Source of the DNA: Spirochaeta sp.
Lineage (GTDB): Bacteria > Spirochaetota > Spirochaetia > Sphaerochaetales > Sphaerochaetaceae
Assembly (NCBI GenBank): GCA_020054965.1
Contig: JAIMZO010000047.1
Location: 1 to 8,920, forward strand
DNA length: 8,920 bases
Direction of reading: 5' to 3'
Under the pieces are notes generated by a model. It was not told where the DNA came from. It saw only the letters and a list, made by a program, of their open reading frames with translations, and ran no database searches. This document shows positions 1 to 5,779 of this stretch, one piece after another. The translations under genes were made by a program, and so were the position numbers. Within the stretch, counting starts at the first letter, position 1; each line of letters starts with the position of its first letter.

Positions 1-150
1 CTCAACGTACTCTTCAAGCTCAGCATTGTGTGCATGTACCAAATCAAACTTTTCCTGCAACTCTTCCTTCTCCTTGCGGAGCATTGCAATCAGGCCTGCA
101 GCCTTCTTGGTTCGCAGTTCAAGCATTTTTACCGAATCGACAACTGACAT
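1..150 (-). CDS. ZapB-like coiled-coil protein, N-terminal part (cut by window edge)
   Basis: The first 50 residues are visible, beginning MSVVDSVKMLELRTKKAAG and continuing as a charged heptad-like helix rich in Glu, Lys and Leu (LRKEKEELQEKF, then HNAELEEYVE). The gene runs off the left end of the window. The start is well supported: AGGAGG lies 5 nt upstream (in 151-160) and the gene begins 37 nt after the rplT stop on the same strand, so it is probably the fourth gene of the infC operon. A short coiled-coil protein here would fit the ZapB-type cell-division factors that bundle at the FtsZ ring via ZapA. That assignment rests on helix composition and position, not on a diagnostic motif. 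The reading frame is secure; the function is tentative. Confidence 0.72.
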   Translation of the reverse strand, partial: MSVVDSVKMLELRTKKAAGLIAMLRKEKEELQEKFDLVHAHNAELEEYVE

Positions 151-187
151 GGTTCCTCCTTACAACATTTGGACGATTTGCCAGGAG

Positions 188-547
188 CTAGTTCTCCAAG
201 GCAACCTTGACCTGTGCAACGAGAGCAGAGAATGCGGCCTTGTCTTCAATAGCCATATTGGAAAGGGCCTTTCTGTTGATCTCGATGTTGGCAAGTTTCA
301 TGCCATGCATGAACTGGGAGTAGTTGAGACCCTCAGCATGCACAGCTGCGTTGATTCTTGCAATCCAGAGCTTGCGGAAATCCCGCTTTCGCTCTTTACG
401 ACCGCGATAGGCATACTGCCCAGCCTTTGCAACTGCGTCTTTTGCAACACGGTTGTTTGTGCTTCTGCGACCATAATAACCTTTGGCCAGCTCAAGAATC
501 TTTTTTCTTCTGTCTTTGTGTTTCGTTCCGTCTACTGCTCTAGGCAT
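188..547 (-). CDS. rplT: 50S ribosomal protein L20
   Basis: The 119-residue product is a textbook L20. It has the basic N-terminal extension (MPRAVDGTKHKDRRKKILELAKGYYGRRS in two stretches), the YAYRGRKERKRDFRKLWI core, and INAAVHAEGLNYSQFMHGMKLANIEINRKALSNMAI toward the C terminus. L20 binds 23S rRNA domain I/II early in 50S assembly and, in bacteria that have been studied, also represses its own operon. The ATG is preceded by a strong GGAGGG Shine-Dalgarno that overlaps the rpmI stop codon. The gap to rpmI is 12 nt, so the two genes are probably translationally coupled. Length is normal for the family. Confidence 0.97.
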   Translation of the reverse strand: MPRAVDGTKHKDRRKKILELAKGYYGRRSTNNRVAKDAVAKAGQYAYRGRKERKRDFRKLWIARINAAVHAEGLNYSQFMHGMKLANIEINRKALSNMAIEDKAAFSALVAQVKVALEN

Positions 548-559
548 ATCCCACCCTCC

Positions 560-757
560 TTACGCGTAGGGAAGCATCGATTTAGCTCGTTTTGCTTCCA
601 TGTCTGCGAGGATTCCAGTTGCACGCAGGTTGGCCTTGCGCTTGCTGCTCTTCTTGGTGAGGATATGGCGAAGACCCTGCTTTTTAAAGCGGACCTTTCC
701 AGTTCCAGTCACACGGTACCGCTTTGCAGCGGATTTTCTTGTTTTCATCTTGGGCAT
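560..757 (-). CDS. rpmI: 50S ribosomal protein L35
   Basis: The 65-residue protein starts [20 protein letters not shown] and is typical L35: very basic, with [21 protein letters not shown] in the middle. The open frame extends 45 codons further upstream into infC, but the family always starts at MPKMKT, and GGAAGG lies 9 nt before this ATG. The upstream extension is therefore rejected. L35 is a small component of the 50S subunit. It sits between infC (85-nt gap with structured RNA, see 776-835) and rplT (12-nt gap), the conserved IF3-L35-L20 arrangement. In E. coli the L20 operator that controls rpmI and rplT lies just upstream of rpmI. Confidence 0.96.
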   Translation of the reverse strand: MPKMKTRKSAAKRYRVTGTGKVRFKKQGLRHILTKKSSKRKANLRATGILADMEAKRAKSMLPYA

Positions 758-775
758 TGTATTGCACCTTCCATT

Positions 776-835
776 CTTGCGCTCGCAAGGAACAAGAACC
801 CCTTGGAGCTGCATATTCACCATCCCATGCGGGAT
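776..835 (-). promoter_or_regulatory. Structured infC-rpmI intercistronic RNA, candidate L20 operator
   Basis: Three stems are possible in the transcript. The first is ATCCC-GCAT-GGGAT (835-822), just after the infC stop. The second is CTTGC-GAGC-GCAAG (789-776), ending 5 nt before the rpmI Shine-Dalgarno. The third pairs CAAGG (805-801) with CCTTG (790-786). The last two share bases 786-789 and are mutually exclusive. In E. coli, L20 represses rpmI through a structured site in this same intercistronic position. Sequence homology to that site was not tested, so the regulatory role is inference from structure and position. Confidence 0.35.
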
Positions 836-842
836 ACTGTTA

Positions 843-1394
843 CTAAATCTTTTTCTTGCCCGATCCAGAAGCACTCTTGGAGGGACTGACAATCATACTC
901 ATCATCCTTCCTTCCATCATCGCTCCTCGGTCAAGGTTGTACCCTACACCATTCTCGGTGAGCTGGGCAAGTATCTTGTCCAGGACAACCTTACCCAATT
1001 CAGTATGGGCAAGTTCACGACCACGGAAGCGTATGCTTACCTTGACCTTGTTCCCTTCGTCGAGGAAGTCACCGATGAACTTTGATTTGGTCTCAAGATC
1101 GTGTTTTTCGATCTTGGGCTGCATCCGGATTTCCTTCATCTTTATGATGTTCTGGTTCTTTTTGGCTTCTCTCATGCGCTTTTCTTGCTCATAGCGATAC
1201 TTACCATAATCAAGAATTTTGCAAACCGGTGGTCTTGCATTTGGAGAAACCTCTACCAAGTCCAATCCCTGTTCCTCTGCAAATGCGACAGCGTCATAGA
1301 CGCTCATGATACCTTTTTGATTGCCATCTGCATCAATGACGAATACTTCTCGTGCACGGATCTGTTTGTTGATCCTCAAATCCTTTGTAGCCAA
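843..1394 (-). CDS. infC: Translation initiation factor IF-3
   Basis: IF3 binds the 30S subunit, blocks premature 50S joining and proofreads the start codon. The N domain shows [20 protein letters not shown] and the [14 protein letters not shown] helix; the linker region has [17 protein letters not shown]; the C domain has [30 protein letters not shown] and a Met-rich end ([13 protein letters not shown]). I chose the TTG at 1394: AAAGGAG sits 5 nt upstream, the protein is then 183 residues (E. coli 180), and the N terminus becomes MATKDLRIN. An in-frame ATG at 1424 lacks any Shine-Dalgarno and would add ten residues. A non-ATG start is common for infC and is tied to autoregulation in E. coli (AUU). 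The gene is first in the operon with rpmI and rplT. Confidence 0.95.
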   Translation of the reverse strand: MATKDLRINKQIRAREVFVIDADGNQKGIMSVYDAVAFAEEQGLDLVEVSPNARPPVCKILDYGKYRYEQEKRMREAKKNQNIIKMKEIRMQPKIEKHDLETKSKFIGDFLDEGNKVKVSIRFRGRELAHTELGKVVLDKILAQLTENGVGYNLDRGAMMEGRMMSMIVSPSKSASGSGKKKI

Positions 1395-1406
1395 TCGAGC
1401 TCCTTT

Positions 1407-1421
1407 GTTTTCGGTGAAAAC
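1407..1421 (-). promoter_or_regulatory. Leader hairpin directly upstream of infC ribosome-binding site
   Basis: In the infC mRNA, GTTTTC-ACC-GAAAAC forms a perfect 6-bp stem with a 3-nt loop. It ends 1 nt before AAAGGAG, the Shine-Dalgarno of the TTG start at 1394. It overlaps the region that would be coding if translation began at the ATG at 1424. The structure itself is seen in the sequence; an effect on initiation is inference. Confidence 0.4.
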
Positions 1422-1438
1422 CATATCGTTGAAGGTAA

Positions 1439-1457
1439 GTCAGCCTAAAGGGCCGAC
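1439..1457 (-). promoter_or_regulatory. 5'-terminal stem-loop of the infC operon transcript
   Basis: GTCGGCC-CTTTA-GGCTGAC makes a 7-bp stem (one G-U pair) with a 5-nt loop. From the -10 box the transcript should start at about 1457-1458, so this hairpin would occupy the extreme 5' end of the mRNA. Such end hairpins commonly protect against 5'-dependent decay. That role is inferred. Confidence 0.4.
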
Positions 1458-1464
1458 GCAAAAC

Positions 1465-1494
1465 AATATAACACATGCCTAGGAAGCGTGTCAA
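1465..1494 (-). promoter_or_regulatory. Sigma-70-type promoter of the infC-rpmI-rplT operon
   Basis: The -35 box TTGACA (1494-1489) is perfect. The -10 box is TATATT (1470-1465, 18-nt spacer) or TTATAT (1471-1466, 17-nt spacer). The predicted start at about 1458 lies 64 nt before the TTG start codon. The terminator of fba lies just upstream, so the operon is an independent unit. Confidence 0.75.
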
Positions 1495-1510
1495 AGTATC
1501 CCCCTAGGCA
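1476..1510. repeat. Inverted repeat TGCCTAGG...CCTAGGCA flanking the infC -35 box
   Basis: TGCCTAGG at 1476-1483 and its exact reverse complement CCTAGGCA at 1503-1510 are separated by 19 bp. One arm lies in the promoter spacer and the other just upstream of the -35 box. Each arm contains the self-palindrome CCTAGG, with centres 25 bp apart (about 2.4 helical turns). It could be a paired operator; no regulator is identified. Confidence 0.5.
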
Positions 1511-1517
1511 ATATGCG

Positions 1518-1548
1518 AAAAAGGCCACCAGGGGTTCCAGTGGCCTTT
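1518..1548 (-). terminator. Rho-independent terminator of fba
   Basis: In the fba transcript AAAGGCCAC pairs with GTGGCCTTT (9 bp, 11-nt loop) and the stem runs into TTTTT. It begins 16 nt after the fba stop codon. It separates fba from the infC promoter. Confidence 0.85.
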
Positions 1549-1564
1549 GAAGAGCGATAGAAAC

Positions 1565-2557
1565 TTACGCGTGATTGGCAGAACCAAGGACGTTGATGTT
1601 CTTGTGCATGTACATCTTCTTCAGCTCATCGCGAGCAGGCCCGAGATATTTGCGAGGATCGAACTCTTCGGGTTTCTCTGCCAAGGTCTTGCGAATGACA
1701 GCGGTCATTGCAAGTCTTCCATCACTGTCGATGTTAATCTTGCATACAGCACTCTTTGCTGCCTTGCGAAGCTGTTCCTCAGGAATGCCGACGCTGTCCT
1801 TGAGCTTTCCACCGTATTGCAGAATCATGTTTACATACTGCATGGGAACAGAGGAAGAACCATGGAGGACTATGGGGAAGCCTGGGAGCTGTTTCTCAAT
1901 TTCTTCGAGGATGTCGAAGCGAAGCGGAGGTGGAATAAGCACTCCTTCCTCGTTGCGGGTACACTGGCTGGGCTCAAACTTGTTTGCGCCATGGCTTGTT
2001 CCGATGGAGATGGCAAGGGAGTCACAACCGGTGCGGTTGACAAAGTCCACAACTTCTTCGGGCTTGGTGTAGTGGCTTACCTCAGCAACGACATCATCTT
2101 CGATGCCGGCGAGCACTCCAAGTTCACCTTCAACCGTTACGTCACGCTCGTGTGCATACTCTACCACTTTCTTGGTGATTGCAATGTTCTCTTCATAGGG
2201 GAGGTGGGAACCATCAATCATGACAGAGGAGAAACCATTGTCGATACATTCCTTGCAGGTTTCAAAGCTGTCGCCGTGGTCAAGGTGAAGGACAATGGGG
2301 ATCTCACAGCCGAGTTCCTTGGCATATTCACCAGCACCGCGGGCCATGTTTCTCAGCAGATTGATATTGGCATAGTCTCGAGCGCCTTTGGAAACCTGAA
2401 GGATTACTGGGGACTTGGTCTCAACACAAGCCTGAATAATTGCTTGAAGTTGTTCCATGTTGTTGAAATTGTAGGCAGGAATTGCATACCCACCCTTGAT
2501 AGCCTTTGCGAACATGTCTTTGGTATTCACCAGACCAAGTTCTTTATAGGATGTCAT
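1565..2557 (-). CDS. fba: Class II fructose-1,6-bisphosphate aldolase
   Basis: The enzyme reversibly cleaves fructose-1,6-bisphosphate to dihydroxyacetone phosphate and glyceraldehyde-3-phosphate in the cytoplasm, using a divalent metal (usually zinc). The 330-residue protein shows the class II signatures in order: AIPAYNFNN (25-33), HLDHGDSFETC (91-101; Asp93 catalytic, His94 metal ligand), VEGELG (142-147), SIGTSHG (184-190; His189 ligand) and VLHGSSSVP (230-238; His232 ligand). The motifs are intact, so it should be active. The length fits the longer-type class II aldolases. The start is clear: AAGGAG is 6 nt before the ATG, and no other in-frame start is as well placed. It has its own promoter and terminator and reads divergently from the gene at 2680. 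Confidence 0.96.
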   Translation of the reverse strand: MTSYKELGLVNTKDMFAKAIKGGYAIPAYNFNNMEQLQAIIQACVETKSPVILQVSKGARDYANINLLRNMARGAGEYAKELGCEIPIVLHLDHGDSFETCKECIDNGFSSVMIDGSHLPYEENIAITKKVVEYAHERDVTVEGELGVLAGIEDDVVAEVSHYTKPEEVVDFVNRTGCDSLAISIGTSHGANKFEPSQCTRNEEGVLIPPPLRFDILEEIEKQLPGFPIVLHGSSSVPMQYVNMILQYGGKLKDSVGIPEEQLRKAAKSAVCKINIDSDGRLAMTAVIRKTLAEKPEEFDPRKYLGPARDELKKMYMHKNINVLGSANHA

Positions 2558-2596
2558 AGGTTACTCCTTGTATGATGGTAGGTTCTTTTCATTACA

Positions 2597-2625
2597 AATG
2601 TAGCCAATATGGTGAAAGTGGTCAA
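2597..2625 (-). promoter_or_regulatory. Promoter of fba
   Basis: TTGACC (2625-2620) and TACATT (2602-2597) are separated by 17 bp. The predicted start near 2590 gives a leader of about 33 nt that carries the AAGGAG site. The -35 box lies 18 bp from the -35 box of the divergent promoter at 2644-2672, so the two promoters are back to back. Confidence 0.7.
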
Positions 2626-2643
2626 CCAGTATCCATTTGTTTC

Positions 2644-2672
2644 TTGACTGCAGGCAACACGATTGGTACAGT
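2644..2672 (+). promoter_or_regulatory. Promoter of the gene at 2680, positioned for a leaderless mRNA
   Basis: TTGACT (2644-2649) and TACAGT (2667-2672) are spaced 17 bp apart. Seven bases separate the -10 box from the ATG at 2680, so the A of the start codon is at or within one base of the expected transcription start. Confidence 0.65.
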
Positions 2673-2679
2673 TTCGGGC

Positions 2680-3444
2680 ATGAATAGAAGGATGGTGTTG
2701 CCCTTGTCACTTGCATTGTTGCTCATTGCAACAATCTTGGTGTTCTCTATTTTCTTGCCCCGGGTAACCTTTCTTGTGGATGTTCCCTACAGTAAGACCG
2801 TGCTTGCAGTGCAGAGACCCAAGCTCTTCTTTTCTCTTTTACAATCAGGATATATCCTCAATGTTGAAGAAGTTTCTCTTACAACGGAACCTGGGCAGTT
2901 GTTGGATGCAGTAGATGAGAGGAGCCGGTTTGTCATTGCTTCCCCTTTGGTGAGTTCGAAACTGAAAAACACTGATGTTCCTCCATATCTGGTAGGTCAA
3001 GGCAGAAGCACCGACCAGGCTGGTGTTTTTCAACGATTTTGGCTTATTGATGATGAGACCATGCTCGGCGATTTGAAATACCCTGGCCTGCTCACTGCAT
3101 TGGTAGGGGATGAAGATGTAGGACGCTTTTCTCAATATTTCCCCAGTGATTTAGTGTTCATCAAATTGAACGATGAAATTGACAGTCAATTTGCTGACCG
3201 TATGGCTCGCACACTGCAGGACCGCAAGGTGATGACAGTGGTTGCCCCATCCCTCGGCTCTTGGGCAATACCCTTGCTGCAGGATGCTTCCATGCAATGG
3301 GTGGTCCCTGCAGAGTATCTGTCCATGATCCCTCCAGAGCAGCAAAGTGGGGTGCTGGTACCAGATCTTGTAGCCGGGGTAAAGGCATTGTTTGCAGAAA
3401 AGGATGAGATCTACATACTCAAGTGGAGGATGATCAAGCGCTGA
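2680..3444 (+). CDS. Membrane-anchored extracytoplasmic protein of unknown function
   Basis: I do not recognise the family. From the ATG at 2680 the protein has 254 residues: a short basic start (MNRRM), one hydrophobic segment (about residues 5-28, LPLSLALLLIATILVFSIFL), then a soluble domain. No lipobox cysteine or clear signal-peptidase site is seen, so it is probably anchored with the domain outside the membrane. The alternation of strand-like and helix-like stretches (for example FVIASPLVSS, TALVGDEDVGRFSQYF, VMTVVAPSLG, VLVPDLVAGVKALF) loosely resembles a type 1 periplasmic-binding fold, but this is weak inference. An upstream ATG at 2572 is rejected because it lies before the promoter and adds 36 non-conserved-looking residues. 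No Shine-Dalgarno precedes 2680. The 3' end overlaps the convergent TatD gene by 11 bp. Confidence 0.75.
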   Translation: MNRRMVLPLSLALLLIATILVFSIFLPRVTFLVDVPYSKTVLAVQRPKLFFSLLQSGYILNVEEVSLTTEPGQLLDAVDERSRFVIASPLVSSKLKNTDVPPYLVGQGRSTDQAGVFQRFWLIDDETMLGDLKYPGLLTALVGDEDVGRFSQYFPSDLVFIKLNDEIDSQFADRMARTLQDRKVMTVVAPSLGSWAIPLLQDASMQWVVPAEYLSMIPPEQQSGVLVPDLVAGVKALFAEKDEIYILKWRMIKR

Positions 3445-4222
3445 GGAAGGAATGGAAGTTGGTTTTTACTTGCTGAATCAGGTCAGCCAGCTCAATACCC
3501 CGCAATTCAGCCGCGAATCGGTAGATATGCTCCATATTCAAGGGGGTATTCACTCTTCCTCTCATGGGATTCGGGCTGAGATAAGGGCTGTCAGTCTCCA
3601 GGAGGATACGTTCTGGGGGCATCTGGATAAAGAGTTCCTGCATTGTCCTGTTTGCCTTGTAGGTTAAAGGTCCTGCAAAGGAGAGGAAGAATCCTTTATG
3701 GATGGCGAGTTTTGCAAGTTCTTCGCTCCCTTGGAAACAGTGAAAGACTCCCTGTCTGGAGAAGCCACGACTTCTCAGCAGTGTGATGAACTGCTCGTCT
3801 GCTTCACGGTTGTGGAATATGACGGGGAGGTTCCTCTGTTCTGCAATATCAATTTGTGAGAGGAGAAGCCCTTCCTGTGCAGTTTTGGTCCCGTAGTTCC
3901 AGTGATTATCCAGCCCAATCTCACCAATGGCTACCGCTTTTGTTTCCTCGAGCTGTTTCTGCAGTATTTCCAGCTGAGTTTCCACCGGCATTTCTCCTTC
4001 ACTCACACCCCATGGTCCTATCCCCCCACTGAGATGCACAAAGGGGTAGGAAAGAAAGCGATTAGCCCGCGCAGTCAGGTCATCAGCTTCAAGTCCAATG
4101 TCGATGCCTTCCATGGAGTGTTCCTGCATAGTTTCAAGAAGGGATGGTAGCTCAATGCCTTTTCGCTCAATGGACAATAAATGGAAGTGAGAATCAATCA
4201 TATGAAGGGGTAGTGTCTGCAT
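3434..4222 (-). CDS. TatD-family metal-dependent hydrolase (putative DNase)
   Basis: TatD enzymes are cytoplasmic TIM-barrel hydrolases with two divalent metals; several act as 3'-5' exonucleases or deoxyribonucleases. Five family motifs are present in order: IDSHFHL (His-X-His pair), AIGEIGLD (Glu ligand), PVIFHNREA (His), GVFHCFQGS (His) and RILLETDSPYLSP (Asp). From the ATG at 4222 the protein has 262 residues, normal for the family. An alternative ATG at 4201 gives MIDSHFHL, which also matches many relatives. Neither ATG has a Shine-Dalgarno, but a promoter places transcription start at or next to 4222, suggesting a leaderless mRNA. The 48-codon open extension further upstream is rejected since it overlaps the promoter. 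The 3' end overlaps the convergent gene at 2680-3444. Confidence 0.9.
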   Translation of the reverse strand: MQTLPLHMIDSHFHLLSIERKGIELPSLLETMQEHSMEGIDIGLEADDLTARANRFLSYPFVHLSGGIGPWGVSEGEMPVETQLEILQKQLEETKAVAIGEIGLDNHWNYGTKTAQEGLLLSQIDIAEQRNLPVIFHNREADEQFITLLRSRGFSRQGVFHCFQGSEELAKLAIHKGFFLSFAGPLTYKANRTMQELFIQMPPERILLETDSPYLSPNPMRGRVNTPLNMEHIYRFAAELRGIELADLIQQVKTNFHSFLSA

Positions 4223-4561
4223 ATGCTCTGTTATAACGCAGCCCAAACATTGTTGCAAGCTGGTAAAATATACCCTCCCTTTACGAAGGATCTGCTTTTT
4301 GCAGAAGACAGTCCACAGCTTCGTGAGATCCGGCTTGCTGCCAGACGTTGTCTCTATTGCGAGCATCCAACTTGCTGTGAGGGTACAGACTTGGAATTAC
4401 CAGGGATCATGCGAAGAGTGACTGTGGGAAACCTGAAGGGTGCAAAGAGAAAAATGGCATCTGCAGGCATTGACTCTTATAAGGTCCTTGAATCTTCCTG
4501 TATCAGGGAAGAGGCTGTAGAGATTGAGAGGGTGTGCTCTTATTTGAAAACGATTAACTAG
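4223..4561 (+). CDS. Small cysteine-motif protein resembling the Fe-S N-terminal domain of GltD/DPD
   Basis: The 112-residue product contains LAARRCLYCEHPTCC, then LELPGIMRRVTVGNLKGAKRKM. This resembles the segment in the small subunit of glutamate synthase and in dihydropyrimidine dehydrogenase (Fer4_20-type), where RCL-C-X2-C-X4-C-X3-CP and (D)IPGFI...G precede a flavin domain. Here the flavin part is absent and the fourth cysteine is displaced: the third is followed immediately by Cys, and Thr occupies the usual fourth place. It may bind an Fe-S cluster or another metal, or neither. Further cysteines lie near the C terminus (ESSC, RVC). The start at 4223 is uncertain: only AAGGGG, 12 nt upstream, could serve as a Shine-Dalgarno. 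The stop overlaps the convergent acyltransferase gene by 8 bp. Confidence 0.65.
   Translation: MLCYNAAQTLLQAGKIYPPFTKDLLFAEDSPQLREIRLAARRCLYCEHPTCCEGTDLELPGIMRRVTVGNLKGAKRKMASAGIDSYKVLESSCIREEAVEIERVCSYLKTIN
4230..4258 (-). promoter_or_regulatory. Promoter of the TatD gene
   Basis: TTGCAA (4258-4253) and TATAAC (4235-4230) are spaced 17 bp apart. Seven bases separate the -10 box from the ATG at 4222, the same geometry as at 2644-2680. It lies inside the first codons of the divergent gene at 4223. Confidence 0.5.
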
Positions 4562-5708
4562 AGAGATTTGTTAAATACCCGCCAGTAGTATGAAATTTTG
4601 TACCATTGATAAGTGCTTGTTGGACCCGCGTCTGCAAGTTGGTGGTTGCATCGAAAGAGAGAACATCAGCTTCAAGCATTCCAAAACCAAAGACTCGCTC
4701 ATAGATCTGCGGAACTTCATGCATTACCGGGAACTTTCTGAATCGATGCATGAACTCCCTGGTGTTGCTCTCTTGGCTGGTTACTAAATCCAAGGCAGGG
4801 TCCAAAAGCCAAGAGGAACAAACAACAAAGGAAATTGACGGGAAATATATCTTTGCCATTGCTAGTGATTCGTCAACTGCTGACGGGGTGAGTGGACTGC
4901 CGGTTGGTATGTGTAGATGTAGTACTAATGTCTCTGTATCTGCTACGAGACCAAACCTTTGTAAAGGTAACTGCGTAGTTTGTCTATCAATCGTGCCTCG
5001 TGTGGTATTAACCAAGTGACCGGATACCTGACTGGTTTCATCCTGGAATGAGGTATAAAACGCTGCATTCTGATCATCTGTAAGATACCCATCCCTATCA
5101 CAGGAGAGTTCTCCGCCAGCAACGATAATCAGCGTATCATCTTTTAAGTCTCGGAAGATCTGATAGGGATAGCCAAATGCCTTAGGCTCGAGCTGCAACC
5201 GGCCAAGGCGGAGGATATTTGCACAGAGATGTCTGCTGATCCAGTATACTCGGTCAAATCCAATAGCTCCATTATGTTGGGATGCGTACTGGTCCACCCA
5301 GAGGCGTACATCGCTCAAGGTTGCATCCCTGACAGCGTCGTTAAATCCAGCATCGGCATACACTGATTTGACTACATCCTCTACCTCAAGGATGAGTGCA
5401 AGAGGATAGAGTGTGCCAAAGCTCTGGAGTGCATCGTTCAAGATGGTTGCTGTATTGCTGGTATCCCTGTTCAAGATAGAGGCAGAGAGGTCAGCAACCC
5501 GCTGAGTATGGTCACTACCGAAATTTGTTGATCGCAGAAAATTCTCAATAGCCTGAAGCTGGTTTGTGTCTAGTCCAAAAACTGTACTGTCCATGAGATG
5601 AGCTTGCCTTAGGTTTGGAGTAGGGTCAAGTGATAATTTGATAAAGAGATCCTTGACTAAATAAAAATAATTTTCTTCCAGTGTGACACTATATGGCACA
5701 TACAGCAT
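4554..5708 (-). CDS. Two-domain acyltransferase (NAT_N / GNAT_C type)
   Basis: The 384-residue protein matches a family annotated as 'acyltransferase domain-containing protein', with an N-terminal NAT_N half and a GNAT-like C-terminal domain. Key stretches are ILRLGRLQLEPKAFG (mid-protein), LHLHIPTGSPLTPSAVDESL (about residues 260-280), FVVCSSWLLDPALDLV and SNTREFMHRF. Substrate and biological role are not established to my knowledge, so only acyl transfer is inferred. No Shine-Dalgarno precedes the ATG at 5708, and in-frame GTG at 5699 is a possible alternative. No convincing promoter is seen upstream. It lies alone on its strand, ends 8 bp into the convergent gene at 4223-4561, and starts about 70 bp from the orphan CRISPR repeats. 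Confidence 0.82.
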   Translation of the reverse strand: MLYVPYSVTLEENYFYLVKDLFIKLSLDPTPNLRQAHLMDSTVFGLDTNQLQAIENFLRSTNFGSDHTQRVADLSASILNRDTSNTATILNDALQSFGTLYPLALILEVEDVVKSVYADAGFNDAVRDATLSDVRLWVDQYASQHNGAIGFDRVYWISRHLCANILRLGRLQLEPKAFGYPYQIFRDLKDDTLIIVAGGELSCDRDGYLTDDQNAAFYTSFQDETSQVSGHLVNTTRGTIDRQTTQLPLQRFGLVADTETLVLHLHIPTGSPLTPSAVDESLAMAKIYFPSISFVVCSSWLLDPALDLVTSQESNTREFMHRFRKFPVMHEVPQIYERVFGFGMLEADVLSFDATTNLQTRVQQALINGTKFHTTGGYLTNLSS

Positions 5709-5779
5709 GTGATACTGCTAATGAGTCAAGTGGTTGCTCAATACTATGATTTCTGCTGGAATATTTTAGGCATATAGTA

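Noticed and set aside
26..889. A 287-codon plus-strand open frame opposite rplT and rpmI
   Set aside because: It is antisense to two unmistakable ribosomal protein genes and has no ribosome site; the translation is low-complexity Ser/Cys/Leu-rich sequence.
758..892. A longer rpmI starting at 892
   Set aside because: It would overlap infC and add 45 residues that no L35 has; the MPKMKT start has a ribosome site.
2289..2299. An 11-nt match between the CRISPR spacer and fba coding sequence
   Set aside because: The match (AGGACAATGGG) does not include the first spacer bases next to the repeat handle and has no TTC PAM. One such match in 9 kb is mildly unlikely but not convincing.
1547..2575. 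A 342-codon plus-strand open frame opposite fba
   Set aside because: It is fully antisense to a gene with all aldolase motifs, a promoter, a ribosome site and a terminator. The antisense product shows no recognisable motif and is best explained by codon bias in fba.
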